64,000 nt of DNA, taken from positions 3,224,001 through 3,288,000 of the forward strand of contig NZ_CP025197.1 of the NCBI RefSeq assembly GCF_002844395.1, read 5' to 3'. Below are positions 33,951-44,044 of this stretch, piece by piece (the stretch's first letter is position 1; every line of letters begins with the position of its first letter). Made by a program: the position numbers and the translations under genes. The DNA is from Acetivibrio saccincola (GTDB lineage: Bacteria > Bacillota > Clostridia > Acetivibrionales > Acetivibrionaceae). The notes beneath the pieces are model-generated. The model did not search any database. It saw nothing but the letters and a program-made list of their open reading frames with translations, and was not told the origin of the DNA.

Positions 33951-36440
33951 CTAAAGTACACCCCTTAAAAAATGTCCTTTTGTAAATCCTTTTTTCTTTA
34001 TTCCTTCTATTAAGGATTGATGTTTTGAAAATGCATCAGTTTTATTTTGAACCATGTCCCTGTACATACTGACTATATTTCTCATTTTTAAAGGTTCTTC
34101 ATCTGTAAAAATAAGTCTTAGCACATCAATTCCCCACAAACTCATTTTATCAATATTTTCTGTAAAAAGTAATACCTGTCCGTTGAAAATTGTAGTCCTG
34201 CAATCAGTATCATCCATAATAACAGGGAATTTCATGCCTTTTCTGTCCTTTAAATAAAAACCTTCTTCCCTGCACCTTCCCTTACACCCTTCTAAAGCAC
34301 TTAACGGACAGTACTGGCTTGTCATCAAAGGAATCTTTCCGTAAACCACTATTTCCTTTTGAAAACCCGGGATATCTTTAATGTTTTTTATCTGGTTTAA
34401 ATTCATCTCATAAGAAAGTACAGTCCCTGAAAATCCTAAGTCTTTTAATGCACAAATGCTGCTGCCGTTAAAAATATTTAAAGAATAATCCCCCATTACT
34501 TTTATATTTTCTTTATTTACTTTTTGTATATCTTTTAAAGCTCCGGTATTTCCTATAATAAAACCATCAACCCCTGCATTAACTAAAGCTTTTAACTTTG
34601 AATTTACAATGCCTTGGTAATTCCCCCGTGTTATAGGAGGAATGCTTACAAATACTTCTTTAACTCTTTTCTTTATATTAGAAATCATTTTTATATTTTT
34701 TTCATCTTGAAAAATCTTTATTGGAAGATACACTCTGTCTGTGCCAACACAGTAATACTCTTCCTTTTCATCTGCTCTATAAAAATACGCAGCTATAACG
34801 AGTTCCCTTTCTTTTAAAATTTCTTTATCCCCTATATCTTCACCTTCACATGAGAGATTGTCAAATTCCTTTACAAGCACTCTCTTATACTTATTTTTCT
34901 TGTAATGCTCTAATTTTTTTATAGCCTCTCTTCTTAAATTATTTATCTCACTTATAGGTAAAGAAACTCCTTCTTCTAAATTAATTTCTATCTTTTTAAA
35001 TTCAAAAGCAGTACCCCCTGTTTTTTTTAGCTGCTCTTCTATTCTCTCCTTCGTAAGGGGTCGGTTTATTGCCTTTTGTACAATTTGGCTGCCCACTACT
35101 TTATGTTCATTTCCCAAATTGTCCTTCACAGTAAAAATTGCCGGCTGCCCGTGTAAAATGTTAATTTCCCCTTCTATATAAACCTTACGGATATCCTTCC
35201 CTGAAAAAGTTTCTTGGGCCTCTTTATTCAGCCTGCTGCTGGATGTCCTGAAGACTTTATCCCCTTTTGAAATATTTCCTCTGATGCTGCCTATAGATAC
35301 CAGTTCACCTGTATAAGAACTTTTAACATCTCTTTTTCTGTTCTTTATTGAAGTTACAATTGTGCCCGGACTTTCATCTTCACCATTCCAGATTTCAATT
35401 CCATCTCCAATGGAAATGTTATCTTTAAGGTTTAATGTAATTGTATTTGAATGCCTGTTATAGGAAATTACATCTCCAATATATATTCCCCAATTTTTAG
35501 GTTTTTCAAAGGACATTAAGGATTTTCCTGTCCTTCTTTTAAGATGCCCTTCTGTAAAGCCTCCCCTGTTAAAAATCTGGGCTAAATCCTTTAAATCATC
35601 CTCATCTATACAATCTTGATGGTTTTCTTCCCCTTTTAAAATTTTATTCAAATATTTTCTGTATATTCTAACAGTAACAGCAACATATTCCGGACTTTTC
35701 ATCCTGCCCTCTATTTTAAGGGATTTAACCCCGCTATTTACCACTTCATTTAAAAAATTTAGTGTACATAAATCCTTAGGGCTGAGAAGATATGAATTCC
35801 CTAAAACTTTATCATTTTTATCAATCAGCTGATAGTTAAGCCTGCAGGGCTGGGCACATCTTCCCCTGTTTCCGCTCCTTCCCCCTATAATACTGCTCAT
35901 AAGGCATTGTCCTGAGTAGGAAATGCATAAAGCCCCATGTACAAATACCTCTGTCTCAATGGAAGTATTTCTTGAGATATTGTCTGTTTCCTCTAAAGAC
36001 AGCTCCCTTGCAAGTACAACCCTGTTAAAACCCAGTTCTTCAAGAATTCTAACGCCTTCCACATTATATACAGTCATCTGGGTACTTGCATGCAAGCTAA
36101 GTTGGGGAAAAAATCTCCTTACTTCCCTGGCAAACCCCAAATCCTGTACGATTACCCCGTCAATGCCTGAGTAACATGCTTCATCCAAAAAATTAAGGGC
36201 TCTTTTCAATTCTTTATCTGATATAAGGGTATTCATGGTAAGATACACATTTACATCTCTTATATGAGCATATTCTATGGACTGTCTCAATAAATCATTA
36301 TCAAAATTTTCTGCAAACTGTCTTGCACTAAAATCCTTTCCTCCTAAATAAACAGCATCCGCACCATTTTCAACAGCTGCTAAAAAAGACTCCCGGCTTC
36401 CGCATGGTGCAAGAAGTTCAACCTTACTCTTTATATGCAT
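33951..36440 (-). CDS. U32 family protein (RlhA type) with DUF3656
   Basis: 829 residues. The N-terminal half is a U32 domain: VELLAPCGSRESFLAAVENG at the start, then the signature VFVHGALCISYSGQC and the cysteines of GRCAQPCRLNY and CAQPC-type sites that bind an iron-sulfur cluster. U32 relatives RlhA and TrhP hydroxylate rRNA or tRNA, so a role in RNA modification is more likely than peptidase activity. The middle is DUF3656 (about 390-480). The C-terminal third is a second U32-like part with more Cys (QYCPLSALEGCKGRC). It follows zapA by 32 bases. AGAGGAG precedes the ATG. Confidence 0.88.
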   Translation of the reverse strand: MHIKSKVELLAPCGSRESFLAAVENGADAVYLGGKDFSARQFAENFDNDLLRQSIEYAHIRDVNVYLTMNTLISDKELKRALNFLDEACYSGIDGVIVQDLGFAREVRRFFPQLSLHASTQMTVYNVEGVRILEELGFNRVVLARELSLEETDNISRNTSIETEVFVHGALCISYSGQCLMSSIIGGRSGNRGRCAQPCRLNYQLIDKNDKVLGNSYLLSPKDLCTLNFLNEVVNSGVKSLKIEGRMKSPEYVAVTVRIYRKYLNKILKGEENHQDCIDEDDLKDLAQIFNRGGFTEGHLKRRTGKSLMSFEKPKNWGIYIGDVISYNRHSNTITLNLKDNISIGDGIEIWNGEDESPGTIVTSIKNRKRDVKSSYTGELVSIGSIRGNISKGDKVFRTSSSRLNKEAQETFSGKDIRKVYIEGEINILHGQPAIFTVKDNLGNEHKVVGSQIVQKAINRPLTKERIEEQLKKTGGTAFEFKKIEINLEEGVSLPISEINNLRREAIKKLEHYKKNKYKRVLVKEFDNLSCEGEDIGDKEILKERELVIAAYFYRADEKEEYYCVGTDRVYLPIKIFQDEKNIKMISNIKKRVKEVFVSIPPITRGNYQGIVNSKLKALVNAGVDGFIIGNTGALKDIQKVNKENIKVMGDYSLNIFNGSSICALKDLGFSGTVLSYEMNLNQIKNIKDIPGFQKEIVVYGKIPLMTSQYCPLSALEGCKGRCREEGFYLKDRKGMKFPVIMDDTDCRTTIFNGQVLLFTENIDKMSLWGIDVLRLIFTDEEPLKMRNIVSMYRDMVQNKTDAFSKHQSLIEGIKKKGFTKGHFLRGVL

Positions 36441-36472
36441 ATCTCTCCTCTTTAATTAATTTATTAATTTTA

Positions 36473-36877
36473 TTATTGCCTTTTTTCCCTTTTAAATGAG
36501 TTTCTAACTTCATTTAATTCTGCTTCTCTTTTGGCAAGCTGCAACTGGTAATTGGTGTTCTTATTTATTAATACTTCATTTTCATTGGCAAGACTGGTGT
36601 TTTCGTCTCTGAGCTTTTGGATTTCTTCCCTCAGGCTGTTTAGCTCCCTGCTTAAATTATCTATATTTTCACATGCTTTAAAATAGTCATCTGCAATATT
36701 TATAGCCGCTAAAACAGATGCCATGGAGGTGCTGAGTTTACTATTTTGGTTCATAATTGTATTTAGCTTTTTGTCAACGTAAAGGGCAACTTTTTGTATA
36801 TACTCTTCAGTTTCTTTTCCCAGAAGGGTATAGTCTTTGCCTGCTATCCTCACATTTACCTTGTTTCTCTCTGCCAC
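36473..36877 (-). CDS. zapA: Cell division protein ZapA
   Basis: Binds and bundles FtsZ at the division ring. 134 residues: a globular N-terminal domain (NKVNVRIAGKDYTLLGKETEEYIQKVA) followed by a long coiled coil (about 65-130) with heptad pattern. Somewhat longer than the 85-100 residues of B. subtilis ZapA owing to the extended coil. The start is GTG with AAGGAG upstream. First gene of the run zapA, U32, dut, dehydrogenase, oxoamine synthase, hflX. Confidence 0.88.
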   Translation of the reverse strand: MAERNKVNVRIAGKDYTLLGKETEEYIQKVALYVDKKLNTIMNQNSKLSTSMASVLAAINIADDYFKACENIDNLSRELNSLREEIQKLRDENTSLANENEVLINKNTNYQLQLAKREAELNEVRNSFKREKRQ

Positions 36878-37006
36878 AGTTACCAGCTCCTTTTTTGGAA
36901 ATTAATGCTTACCTTCCCCACAAAAAAGACACATTTTTTAATATTATACTATATTTCGTCATAAAAAGCATTTACAAATTAAAAACCCCTTATTTAAAGA
37001 ATATTT

Positions 37007-37042
37007 AAAAAAGAGAATGATATTTTTATCATTCTCTTTTTT
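37007..37042. terminator. Two-way intrinsic terminator, distal
   Basis: GAGAATGAT (37013-37021) pairs with ATCATTCTC (37028-37036), flanked by six A and six T. On the minus strand it is the second of two hairpins after the GH48 gene. Confidence 0.85.
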
Positions 37043-37052
37043 ACTTTAAAAT

Positions 37053-37084
37053 AAAATTAAGGGGGCAATCTGCCCCCTAATTTT
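37053..37084 (-). terminator. Strong GC-rich hairpin at the GH48 stop
   Basis: Fourteen-base-pair stem with a GGGGGCA core and a 3-base loop starting one base after the stop codon of the cellulase gene. It probably also protects the mRNA 3' end. Confidence 0.8.
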
Positions 37085-37085
37085 A

Positions 37086-39350
37086 TTATCTAGGTTGTCT
37101 TATTGGAGAAATTTCTAATACGTGTCTTGATAGTAGTGAGTAGTCTAAAGTATCGATTTCACCGTCTTGGTTAATGTCAGCAGCTTTTCTGTTTGCATTG
37201 TTTACTCTGATTTCAAGGATAAGTCTTGATAGCAATGTTGCGTCTATTGAGTCAATTACTCCATCGCTGTTAATGTCTCCAAGCAATACGTCGCCGCCGT
37301 CATCATCATCTTTATCTTCCATAGTATTTCTATATTTCAGATCTGGGAAGTATTCTTCCAATCTGCTTATTGCAAGTGCGTAGTCAACCTGTGCCCAGTA
37401 ACGGTGGAAGTAAACTTCTGGATCTTCTCCAGCTTCGTAAGCTCTTCTAATTGTGTCATACATTGGGTCATCTTTATATTTTGAACGGATGTCTATGAAT
37501 TTTACTCCAGGTTTAATTTCGTCACCGTTAGGCATTTTTCCGCTCCATCCTGATGGAACATATATTTCTTGTGAGAAGAAGCGGTGGAAGTCTCCACGGG
37601 TTTCAGGAGCCATAACTCCCTTGTCTGTACGGTATATAGTCCAAACAGTGTCAACTATGTCTTTACCAAGTTTTAAAGCTTTATTTGCCAGTTCTGTACG
37701 TGAACCCTTATGTCTCTCTACAGCTGCTGCGTATGTAATTAAGCAGTTTGCAAGTGCACCTGCAACTCCAAGGTCTTGTCCTCTTGAAGTAACTTCTACT
37801 CTTAGTGAACTGTTAGCTGATCTTCTTCCTGTCCATGTATCTGGCTCTCCGCTCCAGTCTATTCCTGATGGTATGTATATAGTTCCGCCGTCTTCAACTT
37901 CAGTTACATCCAGAACCCAAGGTACCCATTTGTCAAGTAATTCTTCTGCCATCTTGTTTCCGGATTCTAAGTATAGGTCAACCATACGAAGCATTGACCA
38001 TGCCTGCATACCAAACCAAGTGTTACTTCCTGGGTCTGCATAAACAGGGTTTTCTACATATGCCATTCCGTAGAATGTTGATTTTCCGGATGGATATCTT
38101 TCGTATCTACCTTTCCATGAGTTTGTAGCTCCACCAGCTATAGCACCGTCAGCTGATTGTAACCATGTATAGAATTCTAATTGTCTCTCTAAGCTTGTCT
38201 CCCAGTCTCTCTTACCATTTGCTGACTTAGGAGCAAAATCGCTTTGAGTTGACATAATCCATGCTAAGAATGGGCTCTGGTATCCAAAGTGAGCGTGGCT
38301 GCAGCCTATTTTCCATGACCAGTCATACTGTATTCCGCCACCCCATGCTGTATACCATGCTAATAGATAGTGTGCACTGTTATAACCTGTACCAGGTGTT
38401 GGGTTACCATCATTTTGAGCTGAACCAATTTCGTAAAAGTATTTATCAAAGAAGTTATTTCTTACAAAGTCTCCCATCTTTGTAGCTTTCTCAACTACAG
38501 TTCTTATCTGGCTTTGTTTACCTTGCTCTTTAGCATATTTGTTAGCCCAGTATACACCCTGGATAGTACGTGCTTCTGCGTCAGGAGCATTTGTAAAACG
38601 CCACTGTGTTGAGTATGAATTGTCTATAGTAAATAAGTCAAGGAATCCGTTTGGTCCACCATATTTAAATTCTTCAATTGATGGGTGAGGGATTGTTTCC
38701 CATGTTGACTCCTGTTCCCCTCTTTGGAAAGTATTGATAAATGTAGCTTCAGTTCCTCTACCAAATCCATACCAGTTGTCAACGTCCATTAACCAGTGCA
38801 TTAGGTAAATGCTTGGACCATAAGCACTTGTTAAATCATTATGAACAGGGTCGCTTCCCACTGGCTTGTCAAATTCTAATTGGGATGGATAGTAGTCAGG
38901 TAGTTCATGCTCAGCAGCGTAAGTAGCAGGGCTGCTAGGATTATAATTTCTCATACCTGCCTGTTGGATACTGTCACTAGGAATTAAGTATTCAAGCACA
39001 TCCCATGATTTGTTGAAACGTGACCAGTCTCCTGTGAATTTTCCATAAACAGCTTCTAACCAAACATAGTAACTTAATGCTTCACTGGTTGTAACATGTC
39101 CATAGTCAGGTGCCTCAGCAAGCATTGTTTCAATTGAGTGGTAAGGAATACCTTCGTCTGGGCTGTAGTAGCCGCTGTTTGTAATGTCTTCATGAAGCTC
39201 TAAGAACAAGTCCTTGTATGATGCCCCACTCTTTGTGTGGTTATAAGGCTTGTGCTCAGATGTTCTTCTAATTTCTGCAAATGACGTAATAGGTGTCATA
39301 ATACTGACAATCATAATTACTGCTAGCAGAATTGAAATTTTTCTTTTCAT
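37086..39350 (-). CDS. cel48: GH48 processive cellulase with type I dockerin
   Basis: Main exo-acting cellulase of cellulosomes, releasing cellobiose processively from chain ends. 754 residues from the ATG at 39350 (GGGGAAG about 9-12 bases upstream; an earlier ATG has no site). Signal peptide about 1-25 ([20 protein letters not shown], ending SFA). GH48 catalytic domain about 30-670, with Glu-99 in [12 protein letters not shown] in the place of the proposed acid. The C-terminal type I dockerin has two calcium loops, [22 protein letters not shown] and [22 protein letters not shown], for binding a scaffoldin cohesin. A DDDD-rich linker precedes it. Single-gene unit with tandem terminators and a long leader. 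Confidence 0.96.
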   Translation of the reverse strand: MKRKISILLAVIMIVSIMTPITSFAEIRRTSEHKPYNHTKSGASYKDLFLELHEDITNSGYYSPDEGIPYHSIETMLAEAPDYGHVTTSEALSYYVWLEAVYGKFTGDWSRFNKSWDVLEYLIPSDSIQQAGMRNYNPSSPATYAAEHELPDYYPSQLEFDKPVGSDPVHNDLTSAYGPSIYLMHWLMDVDNWYGFGRGTEATFINTFQRGEQESTWETIPHPSIEEFKYGGPNGFLDLFTIDNSYSTQWRFTNAPDAEARTIQGVYWANKYAKEQGKQSQIRTVVEKATKMGDFVRNNFFDKYFYEIGSAQNDGNPTPGTGYNSAHYLLAWYTAWGGGIQYDWSWKIGCSHAHFGYQSPFLAWIMSTQSDFAPKSANGKRDWETSLERQLEFYTWLQSADGAIAGGATNSWKGRYERYPSGKSTFYGMAYVENPVYADPGSNTWFGMQAWSMLRMVDLYLESGNKMAEELLDKWVPWVLDVTEVEDGGTIYIPSGIDWSGEPDTWTGRRSANSSLRVEVTSRGQDLGVAGALANCLITYAAAVERHKGSRTELANKALKLGKDIVDTVWTIYRTDKGVMAPETRGDFHRFFSQEIYVPSGWSGKMPNGDEIKPGVKFIDIRSKYKDDPMYDTIRRAYEAGEDPEVYFHRYWAQVDYALAISRLEEYFPDLKYRNTMEDKDDDDGGDVLLGDINSDGVIDSIDATLLSRLILEIRVNNANRKAADINQDGEIDTLDYSLLSRHVLEISPIRQPR

Positions 39351-40036
39351 TCTCACTTCTTCCCCTTTCATTTATACATGTTTGTTTTTAAGTAATATGA
39401 TGATATAATGCAGTCCTACCTACAATTAAATCATTCCCCCTTTTTGCAGATATTATTTTTTCTACATTAAACTCATCATAAAACTTAAAATTTAACCAAA
39501 ACACAAAATTGGTAAATTTATAATTCTGCATAAAAATGCAGCAGAAAACAAAGGTAAAGTTATATAAAGGTTATAATATAAAACATATACATAAAGTATA
39601 TAAAGGCGTTGAAAACTCATTAATTGGAATACTTAAATTAAAATGGATATATTGGTGAGATGAATTATTTCCAAATTGCTTTTAAATCTTAGTTGAACAG
39701 ACAACAATGAACATTGAACGGACTGTACTTGAAAAAAACATCATTTCTTACTTATACATTACTTCATAAATTTGCACTTCTATAGTGGGATGTTAAAAAA
39801 AGACCGGTAAATTTTCAACTTAAACAATATGTAGTAAATATGCCAAAATATTTAATTTTCAATGTTCCACAGGGCAAATCCCTAGTTCTATTTTACATTA
39901 AAATAATTAGATAATCAATAAATTTATCATAAAGATAAAAAAGATTATCTAGTTATTGTAAAAATAATACATAATCCTGTATATTAGATTCAATTTTATT
40001 ATAATACACATCCCATTTATGTGCAAGTAATAATAT
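39351..40036 (-). promoter_or_regulatory. Long control region upstream of the GH48 gene
   Basis: 686 bases, AT-rich. At its far end, minus strand, TTGCAC (40026-40021), 17 bases, TATAAT (40003-39998) form a good sigma-A promoter. It would give a leader of about 640 bases. Nearer the gene there are further TATA-like elements and a small hairpin CTGCATAAAAATGCAG (39527-39542). Cellulosome genes in C. thermocellum often have several promoters, some read by sigma-I factors, but I cannot assign one here. No gene seen. Confidence 0.5.
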
Positions 40037-40459
40037 TCAATTGTCACCGTTTTTGTCTTCCTTATTTCTTAAATAGTTCCCAAAAGCCCTGTCAGCAGTA
40101 CCTATATGGTGAATTAACCACTCTACAACAAATTTGTTTACCATTGCTACAAACTGAAGGGTTGGTCCTTCACTTTCAAATTTCCTTTTTATTTCTTCAA
40201 AATTCTCTACAAATTTTATATGCAGAAGTTTGTGTCCCTTGTACTCAGGATATAGATTTTTTACGTGAAGCTTTTCCTCTGATGTAAAATGAATGTCAAC
40301 ATACTCTTCTAAAAAGTCAATCATTTTAGAAACTTCTTGTCTTCCTTTGTTTTGGGAACATGCATCTAAAAGATCCCTTATCCTTTTAAATAGTTCTTTG
40401 TGCTGGCTGTCTATCTCCTCTACACCTATTTCATAGCTTTTTCTCCATTGTATAGACAT
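40037..40459 (-). CDS. Bacteriohemerythrin
   Basis: Di-iron oxygen-binding protein of 140 residues, possibly for oxygen sensing or scavenging in an anaerobe. Iron ligands are placed as in the family: His in EIDSQHKEL (about 20), His and Glu in DIHFTSEEKL, the HKLLH pair, and HH with Asp in LIHHIGTAD. AAGGAGGG precedes the ATG. It starts with W and stops next to the GH48 control region. Confidence 0.92.
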   Translation of the reverse strand: MSIQWRKSYEIGVEEIDSQHKELFKRIRDLLDACSQNKGRQEVSKMIDFLEEYVDIHFTSEEKLHVKNLYPEYKGHKLLHIKFVENFEEIKRKFESEGPTLQFVAMVNKFVVEWLIHHIGTADRAFGNYLRNKEDKNGDN

Positions 40460-40476
40460 AATAGCCCTCCTTGGTT

Positions 40477-41718
40477 TTAATTATTGCTGAGTATCCTCCC
40501 TGTTGCCGGATTTATATAAATCAGCCAATATCCAAAAGCCCCATACCTGGGTTTATCCCCTTCTACCTGTGCCCATCTGCAAACTTCCCCAAAGGGGTTT
40601 TCGTCCACCCAGTAAAGACCGGGAATCCCGCATACAATGTACTTAAGTTTTTTCTTCCGGTCTTCATACAAGCCCACTATCATGTGCTTATACTTAAAGT
40701 ACGACATCATTACAAGGGGATTAAAGAGTAAAGGAACTTTTATATTGAATTTATAAAAAATATTATTTAAGTCTGCGGGATTAAGTATCTGCCACCATTT
40801 GTAGTCCTTTCTCTCCACCCTGAAGGGTTTGATTTTTTTAAAAAATTTATCAAAATACCCTTCCAGGTTTTTTTCTTCTTCTGAATTCTTAGGGTTTGTA
40901 TTCTTATCGTTTTTTTCTTCTTCAAACTTAATACCTTTTTCACTTATCCCGGTATTTCCTGTATTACCTATAATACTCTCTTCCTTATTTCCATTGCTGT
41001 TTCCGGTTTTATTTTCACTGCCGTACTCATTACCCCTGCCTGTATATTTTATACCGGTATCTTTTATATCATTTTTAATATTTCCTTTATTATTATCTTT
41101 ATTATTACCACCTTTATTATTATCTTTGTCGCTATCCCCTTTACCATATTTAATACCTGTATCTTTATTAGTCTCTTTATTATCTGTTGCTACCTTATTA
41201 TTAGCAATGATGTTATCTACTATATTATTCGTTATAGACTCATCTTTTTTAGTCCGTGTTGCACTATTTTCTGTAAAATTTTTATTTTGGGGTATAGCTT
41301 TAGCATTAAGACTTCTTTTTAGTTTGCTTCTCCACTCTTTTTTTTTGTCTTTATACCCTGCTAAAGGACATATAATGCTGTCATAAGAAGAGTCCAACAG
41401 CAGTGCTGCGGCATTAAAATGTTCGATGGATATGCCTGTACCTCCTACATTGGAAGGGTCAAAATATTTTATAAGTTCCCCTTCCCTTCCTTTAAAGTTA
41501 ATATAGCCTGGTGAAAAGTACACAACATTTTCCTCATCCACCTTCATAATATATAGTTTGTATTTTAAATTTTCACTTTTCAAATTGGAAACATGACAAT
41601 CAAGCCTGCCTTTTCCTTCCCTCGCCTCGATTTTTACATAGCCAGAAGGACTGTTGCCTTCTTTAAAGCCTCTGTCTTCCTCATTTAACATAAAAAAAGT
41701 TTTATAATATTTAACCAT
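40477..41718 (-). CDS. Clostridial protein of unknown function with Asn/Lys-rich middle
   Basis: 413 residues. A folded N-terminal domain (about 1-125, YYKTFFMLNEEDRGF, then GYVKIEAREGKGRLDCHVSNL) and a folded C-terminal domain (about 290-413, WWQILNPADLNNIFYK, later YIVCGIPGLYWVDENPFGEV) are joined by about 140 residues of low-complexity N/K/D/G/T sequence. I recognise the type from clostridial genomes but know no function; a link to sporulation or the envelope is only a guess. Start ATG with GGGGGG 7 bases upstream. The plus-strand frame opposite the linker is a shadow. Confidence 0.65.
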   Translation of the reverse strand: MVKYYKTFFMLNEEDRGFKEGNSPSGYVKIEAREGKGRLDCHVSNLKSENLKYKLYIMKVDEENVVYFSPGYINFKGREGELIKYFDPSNVGGTGISIEHFNAAALLLDSSYDSIICPLAGYKDKKKEWRSKLKRSLNAKAIPQNKNFTENSATRTKKDESITNNIVDNIIANNKVATDNKETNKDTGIKYGKGDSDKDNNKGGNNKDNNKGNIKNDIKDTGIKYTGRGNEYGSENKTGNSNGNKEESIIGNTGNTGISEKGIKFEEEKNDKNTNPKNSEEEKNLEGYFDKFFKKIKPFRVERKDYKWWQILNPADLNNIFYKFNIKVPLLFNPLVMMSYFKYKHMIVGLYEDRKKKLKYIVCGIPGLYWVDENPFGEVCRWAQVEGDKPRYGAFGYWLIYINPATGRILSNN

Positions 41719-41801
41719 TTACATCCCCCCTTCATATTTATATGTTACTTTAGGAGGGACATTACTATTTTAAATGTAATACTTAAAAAAATCTTTGAAA
41801 A

Positions 41802-42650
41802 CTAAAGAGAGCTTTCATAAAGTAAATTAGAAAGCATGGCAAACTGTTGAATTGACAGCATCTCTCCCCTTGTGTTTTCATCCACACCCATGCTTTTTAG
41901 AATTTCCTTTATTTCCTCCTTGGATTTGTTAAGCCCTCCTGTATTGTAAAGGGCATTTATTAAAGTCTTTCTTCTTTGGGCAAAAGAACACTTTACAGTT
42001 TTAAAAAACATACCTTTGTCTAAGAGTTTTACCGGTGGTTCTTTATTAATAATAAGCTTTATAACTGCAGAGTCCACATCAGGCTGAGGGATAAAACAGT
42101 GGGGCGGCACATCAAAAGCCTTTTCCGGTTTGGAATAGTATTGGACAGCCACAGACAGGGCACCATAATCCTTTGTTCCCGGTCCGGCAACTATCCTTCT
42201 GGCAACTTCCTTTTGAATCATAAAAACCATCATATCTGCTTTTGTATCTTCTTCTAAAAACTTCATGATGATGGGAGTTGTTATGTAATAAGGTAAGTTT
42301 GCAACCACCTTTATATTTGAGCTGTCATATTCAGATGTTATAGCATTTATATCTGCCTTCATTATATCCATATTTATAATTTGTACATTAGAAAAACCAC
42401 TTAAATTATCTTCCAATGCAGGAATAAGTCTTTTGTCAATTTCTATTGCTATTACCTTTTTAGCCCTTTTGGCAAGCTCTAAAGTCATTGTACCAATTCC
42501 CGGTCCTACTTCAATTACAACATCCTCTTGCCCCACATCCGCAGTATTTACTATTTTCTTTACCACATTAAAATCAGTTAAAAAATTTTGCCCTAAAGAC
42601 TTTGTCAATTGTATATTATATTTTTTAATAGTTTCCCTTGTATTTTGCAT
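41802..42650 (-). CDS. rsmA: 16S rRNA dimethyladenosine transferase RsmA/KsgA
   Basis: Methylates two adjacent adenines in the 3' hairpin of 16S rRNA late in 30S assembly. 282 residues. Motifs: KSLGQNFLTD, the SAM site VVIEVGPGIGTMTLEL, and VVANLPYYITTPI with the NLPY catalytic loop; then FAQRRKTL in the C-terminal helical domain. GAGGAT precedes the ATG. It follows yabE as in Bacillus, but the RNase M5 gene usually found between them is missing here. Confidence 0.96.
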   Translation of the reverse strand: MQNTRETIKKYNIQLTKSLGQNFLTDFNVVKKIVNTADVGQEDVVIEVGPGIGTMTLELAKRAKKVIAIEIDKRLIPALEDNLSGFSNVQIINMDIMKADINAITSEYDSSNIKVVANLPYYITTPIIMKFLEEDTKADMMVFMIQKEVARRIVAGPGTKDYGALSVAVQYYSKPEKAFDVPPHCFIPQPDVDSAVIKLIINKEPPVKLLDKGMFFKTVKCSFAQRRKTLINALYNTGGLNKSKEEIKEILKSMGVDENTRGEMLSIQQFAMLSNLLYESSL

Positions 42651-42720
42651 ATCTTATATCCTCGCTAAATTATTTTGTTCTCACCGGATTTAAGAATTTT
42701 AAAAAATATTCATGATAAAA

Positions 42721-42758
42721 TTTAAATTCCACCTTAAATATTTAAGGTGGAATTTAAA
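42721..42758 (-). terminator. Terminator of the yabE-like gene
   Basis: Perfect 18-bp arms (42721-42738 and 42741-42758) with a 2-base centre and AT-rich ends. It separates the yabE-like gene from rsmA. Confidence 0.8.
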
Positions 42759-42764
42759 TTTTTG

Positions 42765-43826
42765 TTAATCCCTCAATATGTATACCCTGACTTTTCTAAC
42801 GCCCCATTTTTTTACTTCTTCTGTGCTTTCTTTGTAAAGGTCTATTATATCACCCTTTACAGCACTTCCAATATCAGCAGCCAAGGCATACCCATAATCC
42901 GGAGTATCCCCGATACCTTCAATATACAGCCTTGACCCTAATGGAATGACATTAGGATCTACAGCTACAATCCCCGGTCTTACCGGTATACCTGTATATG
43001 TAATACCAAAACCAGGGTCGCCGGGTCTCTTACCTGTACACTCATAAGAGGCTGTATACGCTGTAGCCCGCATTTCAAGTACCTTTGAGTACCTGAACCG
43101 GTCTCCCCTTGAACTTACATAGCTTGCAACAGTACCATATTCAACAATTTTTTCTGAAGGCTCTGAAACAACGGCCTCGTACATAAGCTGACGGTATACT
43201 TCCTTACCGTCCTCGTATTTTACCACATACACTTTTTCTATTTTACCTTCAGTACCTTCTTGAACTACCCTTTGTTCTCCAATTTCCATGTTGCCGTTTT
43301 CTCTTTCTATAACTTCATAAGGGATGGTTTCTTCTTCTGTTACTACTTTGTGCTTTACCCTGATAACCTTTACTTCCAGATTCTCTTTTACTTTTTGACT
43401 GTAATTAGCACCTTCAATTCTATCTCCTATGCGAAGATTTACAGGTTCCTCTTTTAATGCCTCGCCAACGGTGTCCTTTACAGTCATTAAAGTTATCTTT
43501 TTGCCATCCACCTCCACAATTAATGGTACTGCTCTCTTTATGTTTATAATGTTGGTATTTTTCTTTTGTAACTTAGTTTCTAATGGTAAGCTTATGTAAT
43601 CGTGTTCTCCTATTTCCAGCCCACTTTGATTCAGTATCTCTCCTACGGTAGATTTCATTGTACGCACTACAATAACGTCACCATCTGCATTGATAACTAC
43701 ATCTTTACTTAAGTAAAGACAAGTACCAACAACAGCTGACATAGATACTATGAAAGCTACTATCATTACTGCAAGTGCTTTTAATGAAATATACCGTCTG
43801 ATACTTTTTCCAAGTAACGGTGACAA
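42765..43826 (-). CDS. YabE-like protein: DUF348, G5 and 3D domains
   Basis: Probable cell-wall lytic or wall-remodelling protein, of the Gram-positive resuscitation factor-like family. 353 residues: an N-terminal membrane anchor (about 15-37), two ubiquitin-like DUF348 repeats (DGDVIVVRTMKSTVGEILNQ and DGKKITLMTVKDTVGEALKE), a G5 domain (about 160-235), and a C-terminal 3D domain. The 3D domain has its aspartates in VDPNVIPLGS and AADIGSAVKGDIIDLY. The start is TTG with AGGAGG 8 bases upstream. Between tatD and rsmA, as in B. subtilis. Confidence 0.88.
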   Translation of the reverse strand: MSPLLGKSIRRYISLKALAVMIVAFIVSMSAVVGTCLYLSKDVVINADGDVIVVRTMKSTVGEILNQSGLEIGEHDYISLPLETKLQKKNTNIINIKRAVPLIVEVDGKKITLMTVKDTVGEALKEEPVNLRIGDRIEGANYSQKVKENLEVKVIRVKHKVVTEEETIPYEVIERENGNMEIGEQRVVQEGTEGKIEKVYVVKYEDGKEVYRQLMYEAVVSEPSEKIVEYGTVASYVSSRGDRFRYSKVLEMRATAYTASYECTGKRPGDPGFGITYTGIPVRPGIVAVDPNVIPLGSRLYIEGIGDTPDYGYALAADIGSAVKGDIIDLYKESTEEVKKWGVRKVRVYILRD

Positions 43827-44044
43827 ATTATCATCCTCCTAATAATTTTTAGGGGCTAATGGTTATTTTATTTCAAATATTTTTTTTTGTCAAATCCTTC
43901 TTGTTTCAAAGTGGGCTAAACCTTTACACCACAAGCTTTTCCGTTATTTACTTTTACTTTTTATACAATTCCTCTTAAATCCTCAATATCTAGTTTTGAC
44001 CAGAAATTCACTGTTTATTCTAAAGTTATTTAATTTTTTTACAT

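Noticed and set aside
40829-41386. 185-codon hydrophobic plus-strand frame
   Set aside because: Antisense to the low-complexity N/K/D region of the minus-strand gene; no ribosome site; composition follows from that.
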